A stretch of 36,425 bases of DNA from Candidatus Zhuqueibacterota bacterium (GTDB lineage: Bacteria; Zhuqueibacterota; QNDG01; JABMRT01). The stretch's first letter is position 1; each line of letters starts with the position of its first letter. Position numbers and translations under genes: made by a program. A model generated the notes under the pieces. That model saw nothing but the letters and a program-made list of their open reading frames with translations, was not told the origin of the DNA and ran no database searches. This document shows, one piece after another, positions 34,238 through 36,425 of the stretch. The DNA lies in contig JABMRT010000084.1 in NCBI GenBank assembly GCA_013202295.1, positions 1 to 36,425 of the forward strand, written 5' to 3'.

Positions 34238-34471
34238 TTAATTTTTACGGATGTAGAACTTGTAAACACCACCCTCTTCGTCTGTTCCAAGTAACTCATT
34301 TCCTGTTTTATCGCACCATTTGGGTACATCTGATTTCGATCCAGGATCTGTTCCCAATAGTTCCAGTACCTGTCCTGAGTCCATGCCCTTAATCTCTTTT
34401 GCCAACTTCAAAATCGGCATCGGACAAGACAAACCTTTACAATCAAGCTGTTGATCTACTTTGACATCCAT
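34238..34471 (-). CDS. tusA: TusA-like sulfur carrier
   Basis: 77 residues from ATG 34471 (GGGAGG upstream). The signature LDCKGLSCPMPILKLAKEI-type start (here QLDCKGLSCPMPILK) holds the sulfur-carrying cysteine of the CPxP motif; the end reads VPKWCDKTGNELLGTDEEGG. TusA/YeeE pairs are a known functional unit for thiosulfate uptake, as here. It is the first gene of the long minus-strand series, and its promoter is visible. Confidence 0.92.
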   Translation of the reverse strand: MDVKVDQQLDCKGLSCPMPILKLAKEIKGMDSGQVLELLGTDPGSKSDVPKWCDKTGNELLGTDEEGGVYKFYIRKN

Positions 34472-34524
34472 TACTATGCCTCCCTTTTGGTACAAATGTA
34501 GTATGAGTTATAAAATTGAGCAGT

Positions 34525-34553
34525 TGTATACTGTGGACAAATTAGCAGTTCAA
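34525..34553 (-). promoter_or_regulatory. Promoter of the first tusA gene
   Basis: On the minus strand, -35 TTGAAC and -10 TATACA with an exact 17-base spacer. The 12-bp element (34522-34533, minus strand CAGTATACAACT) covers the -10 and is shared with the yedE promoter in opposite orientation. It probably starts the long operon. Confidence 0.65.
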
Positions 34554-34644
34554 ACATTATATTTCTAAAGCACCTATATCTATTTAATTTAATATTCAGT
34601 TACCGCTTTATTGTGATTATGCGATATATATTTCTAAAAATTTT

Positions 34645-34911
34645 TTATATTTTATCCAGCATCCTTACAATATCTCTTACTTCTTTACATTTCACCTTGT
34701 AACATATTTTTGTGCCGTCGCGTTTTCTTGTAATAAGACCTGCATTCTTCAGTATTTTAAGATGCTGTGAAATCGTAGATTGTGGCAATCCCAGATTTTC
34801 TTGAATTGTAGAAACATTGCACCCATCTTTTTCCAGCCGGATAACGATTTCCATCCTCGCCGGATTTGCCAAAGCTTTCAACATTTCACTTTTTTCTTCA
34901 TATGATTTCAA
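34645..34911 (-). CDS. ArsR-family winged-helix repressor (possible persulfide sensor)
   Basis: 88 residues of the ArsR/SmtB fold: ALANPARMEIVIRLEKD, helix-turn-helix QENLGLPQSTISQHLKILKNAG, and the wing LITRKRDGTKICYKV. Cysteines are at 31, 70 and 75. Cys31 sits near the position used by the sulfide-sensing ArsR proteins SqrR and BigR, but the second, C-terminal cysteine of those proteins is absent. It starts with TTG at 34911, supported by AGAGGA upstream. It is 43 bases after rex and upstream of sulfur genes, so control of them is likely. A candidate ATTC-N8-GAAT site lies in the rex promoter. Confidence 0.85.
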   Translation of the reverse strand: MKSYEEKSEMLKALANPARMEIVIRLEKDGCNVSTIQENLGLPQSTISQHLKILKNAGLITRKRDGTKICYKVKCKEVRDIVRMLDKI

Positions 34912-34954
34912 TTTAAAGATCCTCTGGAATTTCTAATTAATAGCTATGATTACA

Positions 34955-35590
34955 TTATTTATTCAGAAAAAATATCAGCCTCTCGAGCTCGCAATAAATA
35001 TCCATATTGGAAACATGGATATTCTCTGGTACATTCAAAATGACAGGAGCAAAATTCAATATAGCCTCAATTCCGGACTCAACGGCCAAATCAGTGACCG
35101 CCTGCGCATGGTCAAGAGGGACGCTGATAACACAAATTCTGATTTTTTTTTGTTTGATAATTTTTTTAAAATTGATAATATCATGAATATGAATACCGTT
35201 GACTGTTTTATCGATATTTTTTTTATCGCTGTCAAATGCCGCTGTTATTCTTACATTTAATTCAGAAAAATCCTGAGAATTCAACAAGGCGCATCCCAAC
35301 CGCCCCACACCAACCAAAGCAACTTGCCAAGCTTGATTCAATCCAAGTATTTTCTTTAATTCATATACCAGACTTTCTGTTTGATAACCTACTCCCCGTT
35401 TTCCAAATTCCCCGAAATAGGACAAATCTTTTCGAAATTGTTCTGGGCTGACATTGAGCAGTTTGGATATTTGTCCTGAAGAAACAACATCGACACCGTT
35501 TTTTATTAATCTTTCAAAGTTTTGAAGATAAACGGCAAGCCTTCTGACCGTCTCTGGAGAAAAACAATTTTTATCGGTGCAAATCATCAT
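34955..35590 (-). CDS. rex: Rex redox-sensing repressor
   Basis: 211 residues. The N-terminal winged helix shows SPETVRRLAVYLQNFERL and SSGQISKLLNVSPEQFRKDLSYFGEFGKRGVGY in segments, a Rex signature. The Rossmann part has VALVGVGRLGCALLN and FDSDKK, and the C-terminal swap helix ends the protein. Rex reads the NADH/NAD+ ratio and represses fermentation and respiration genes when NADH is low. The start (ATGATG at 35590) has almost no Shine-Dalgarno sequence. A near-perfect Rex operator is 9 bases upstream, pointing to self-control; the NADH-linked Hdr genes downstream are likely targets too. Confidence 0.95.
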   Translation of the reverse strand: MMICTDKNCFSPETVRRLAVYLQNFERLIKNGVDVVSSGQISKLLNVSPEQFRKDLSYFGEFGKRGVGYQTESLVYELKKILGLNQAWQVALVGVGRLGCALLNSQDFSELNVRITAAFDSDKKNIDKTVNGIHIHDIINFKKIIKQKKIRICVISVPLDHAQAVTDLAVESGIEAILNFAPVILNVPENIHVSNMDIYCELERLIFFLNK

Positions 35591-35598
35591 AGATAACT

Positions 35599-35616
35599 TT
35601 GTTAATTATTTCACAA
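35599..35616. promoter_or_regulatory. Rex operator
   Basis: TTGTTAATTATTTCACAA: two inverted 7-base half-sites, TTGTTAA and TTCACAA, matching at 6 of 7 positions, with the 4-base spacer of Rex sites. It lies directly downstream of the -10 box of promoter P1 and blocks the start of transcription when bound. Confidence 0.85.
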
Positions 35617-35645
35617 AATATATCAATTAGCTTTATCTTTGTCAA
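35617..35645 (-). promoter_or_regulatory. rex promoter P1
   Basis: On the minus strand -35 TTGACA and -10 TATATT with an exact 17-base spacer; the Rex operator follows at once. Confidence 0.8.
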
Positions 35646-35649
35646 GTCT

Positions 35650-35665
35650 ATTCAATTATCTGAAT
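35650..35665. promoter_or_regulatory. ATTC-N8-GAAT element, possible ArsR (SqrR/BigR-type) operator
   Basis: ATTCAATTATCTGAAT, an inverted repeat matching the ATTC-N8-GAAT pattern reported for SqrR-type sulfide-sensing repressors. It sits between the -10 of P2 and the -35 of P1. The neighbouring arsR gene is the natural candidate regulator. Confidence 0.5.
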
Positions 35666-35670
35666 ATATG

Positions 35671-35700
35671 AATATAGCGCTCATGTAATACTGATGTCAA
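35671..35700 (-). promoter_or_regulatory. Second rex promoter P2
   Basis: On the minus strand -35 TTGACA and -10 TATATT with an 18-base spacer. It lies upstream of P1 in tandem. Confidence 0.55.
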
Positions 35701-36080
35701 TCAAGATCAATATGCTCATCATGCGAAATCATTGTTTAGAATTTTTTTTACAATTATAGAAAAACTGCAAGGAACATTTAAAGGATGGAATACTGTTTAT
35801 ATACATTAAAGAACTTATTATCACAGTGAACGCTTTTAATCATTCATAAACCAATTACCAAAGGTATTATAATTTCTGAGCAAATTGGATATGCTATTTC
35901 CGGGTCTCAACCAAATTATATAACAACAAACACTATAAATTGCTACTATTAAATAAATTGAACAACTTATGACAAGGCACAATTTAGTCACATGCCACTC
36001 CTATTAATTAATAAGCCCAGCTTTCACCGTGCTTAACCATTTGTTTTTACTTGATAACTTTCAGAACTATACACAATAGA
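35701..36080. other. AT-rich non-coding stretch
   Basis: About 380 bases between the rex promoters and the recombinase remnant. No gene, RNA or clear terminator is seen. A 14-codon frame from ATG 35784 with AAAGG upstream on the plus strand is too short to call. Confidence 0.5.
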
Positions 36081-36103
36081 TCAACGGATTGTAACTCCGT
36101 TGA
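36081..36103. other. Hairpin after the recombinase remnant
   Basis: TCAACGGA and TCCGTTGA form an 8-bp stem with the 7-base loop TTGTAAC. It lies 8 bases past the recombinase stop. The downstream T content is low, so it is only a possible terminator or a site related to integration. Confidence 0.5.
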
Positions 36104-36110
36104 CCTCTGT

Positions 36111-36425
36111 TCATTCGGAGCTGACGGATTGGGGTGCAACCGCAGTATACTTTTTCCGCTCTTCAGTATCAAGCAAGTTCACCGCATCATGATAGGTCTC
36201 GGGAGCCAGATGAGCATAGATCTCAGTGGTTTTGGGGCTCGCATGTCCGAGCAGTTTTGAAACTACGTAGATGGATACCCCCCGCTGGACCAGATGCAAG
36301 GCAAAGGTATGCCGGAGGCAGTGAAAACTGTATCCTTTCCCTAGTCCTACTGAACGCAGCACTTTTTTAAAAGCTCATGTCATATAATGTTTGTCGCGCC
36401 TCCTGGTATCCAGACAGCTGAACAC
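36111..36425 (-). pseudogene. Tyrosine recombinase/integrase remnant with premature TGA
   Basis: C-terminal catalytic part of a phage-type (XerC/D-like) tyrosine recombinase, continuing past the window edge. It keeps the HCLRHTFA motif (H-x-x-R), LGHASPKTTE, and the nucleophile Tyr in EIYAHLAPE. In the same frame a TGA at 36375-36377 interrupts the chain between HYMT and AFKKVLRSVGL; related proteins usually have an Arg there, so a CGA to TGA change would explain it. TGA ends other genes in the window (for example the double HdrA), so recoding is unlikely. The longest open part downstream starts at a GTG (36362). Confidence 0.75.

Noticed and set aside
36081-36120. tRNA-like 3' half: an anticodon-arm look-alike with loop TTGTAAC (GTA) followed by a T-arm look-alike (GTTCATTC)
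   Set aside because: The T-loop is one base short, a bacterial tRNA-Tyr should have a long variable arm, and no D-arm or acceptor stem is present. It could be an old attachment-site trace, but nothing proves it.
36360-36378. Programmed frameshift at TTTTAAAAAAG in the recombinase
   Set aside because: The good integrase sequence upstream and downstream is in the same frame, so a stop mutation explains the break better than a shift; the other frame ends at once in TAA.
1-36425. CRISPR arrays, rRNA genes, complete insertion sequences
   Set aside because: No regularly spaced long repeats, rRNA sequence or transposase motifs were seen.

Overview
The window is an almost entirely minus-strand stretch from an anaerobic bacterium, probably of the Fibrobacterota-Chlorobiota-Bacteroidota (FCB) superphylum or a nearby candidate phylum such as Marinimicrobia, Calditrichota, KSB1 or Cloacimonadota. 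The main clue is the NFPNPFNP/NYPNPFN C-terminal sorting tail on two secreted proteins; outer-membrane barrels and lipoproteins show a Gram-negative envelope. The phylum is an inference from these motifs.

Layout. Positions 1-4.3 kb hold three envelope or secreted proteins: a GH13 alpha-amylase cut by the window start, a small secreted protein, and a predicted outer-membrane protein. A terminator and an AT-rich repeat patch (4.39-4.6 kb) close the next block. From 34.5 kb down to 4.6 kb, 29 genes run in the same direction with short gaps or overlaps, and I found only one weak internal terminator. In transcription order they are: tusA, a YeeE/YedE-type sulfur transporter, two rhodanese lipoproteins, a porin, a secreted tandem rhodanese, a DsrE-like protein and a second tusA. 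Next come a Qmo-like module (MvhD, HdrA N-half, HdrA C-half) and two FlxC-like Fe-S proteins. Then come a second MvhD with a 1016-residue double HdrA, a second DsrE-like protein, FlxD-C-B-A, an orphan HdrC and an FrhB-like protein. Last is an NADH module: a NuoE fused to an HdrA fragment, a thioredoxin-like ferredoxin, a NuoF/HydB, and DRTGG, CBS-ATPase, DRTGG, PHP and ATPase accessory genes, ending in a 1085-residue NuoG/HydA-type ferredoxin fused to HdrA. Upstream lie an ArsR-family regulator and Rex, with a clear Rex operator and tandem promoters. The right edge carries a broken tyrosine recombinase.

How the genes may work together. Sulfur compounds, perhaps thiosulfate, would cross the porin and the YedE channel, be handled by extracytoplasmic rhodaneses, and be carried inside on TusA and DsrE-type thiols. 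Three sets of HdrA flavoproteins, with MvhD, FlxABC and NuoEF input subunits, could move electrons between NAD(H), ferredoxin and a sulfur or disulfide couple, possibly by flavin-based bifurcation. Rex (NADH/NAD+) and the ArsR-family regulator (possibly persulfide) would adjust expression. This pathway is inferred from family membership.

Most striking points. The same double-HdrA protein appears in three layouts: fused (19155-22205), split in two (26738-28033 plus 25008-26696), and with its first FAD-binding segment moved onto NuoE while a NuoG/HydA ferredoxin domain takes its place. The NADH module looks like an electron-bifurcating hydrogenase (HydABC) operon, yet the [FeFe] H-cluster domain is absent and HdrA sits in its position. 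No HdrB (CCG-domain) subunit, Dsr, Apr or hydrogenase catalytic subunit is visible, so the terminal substrate site is unknown.
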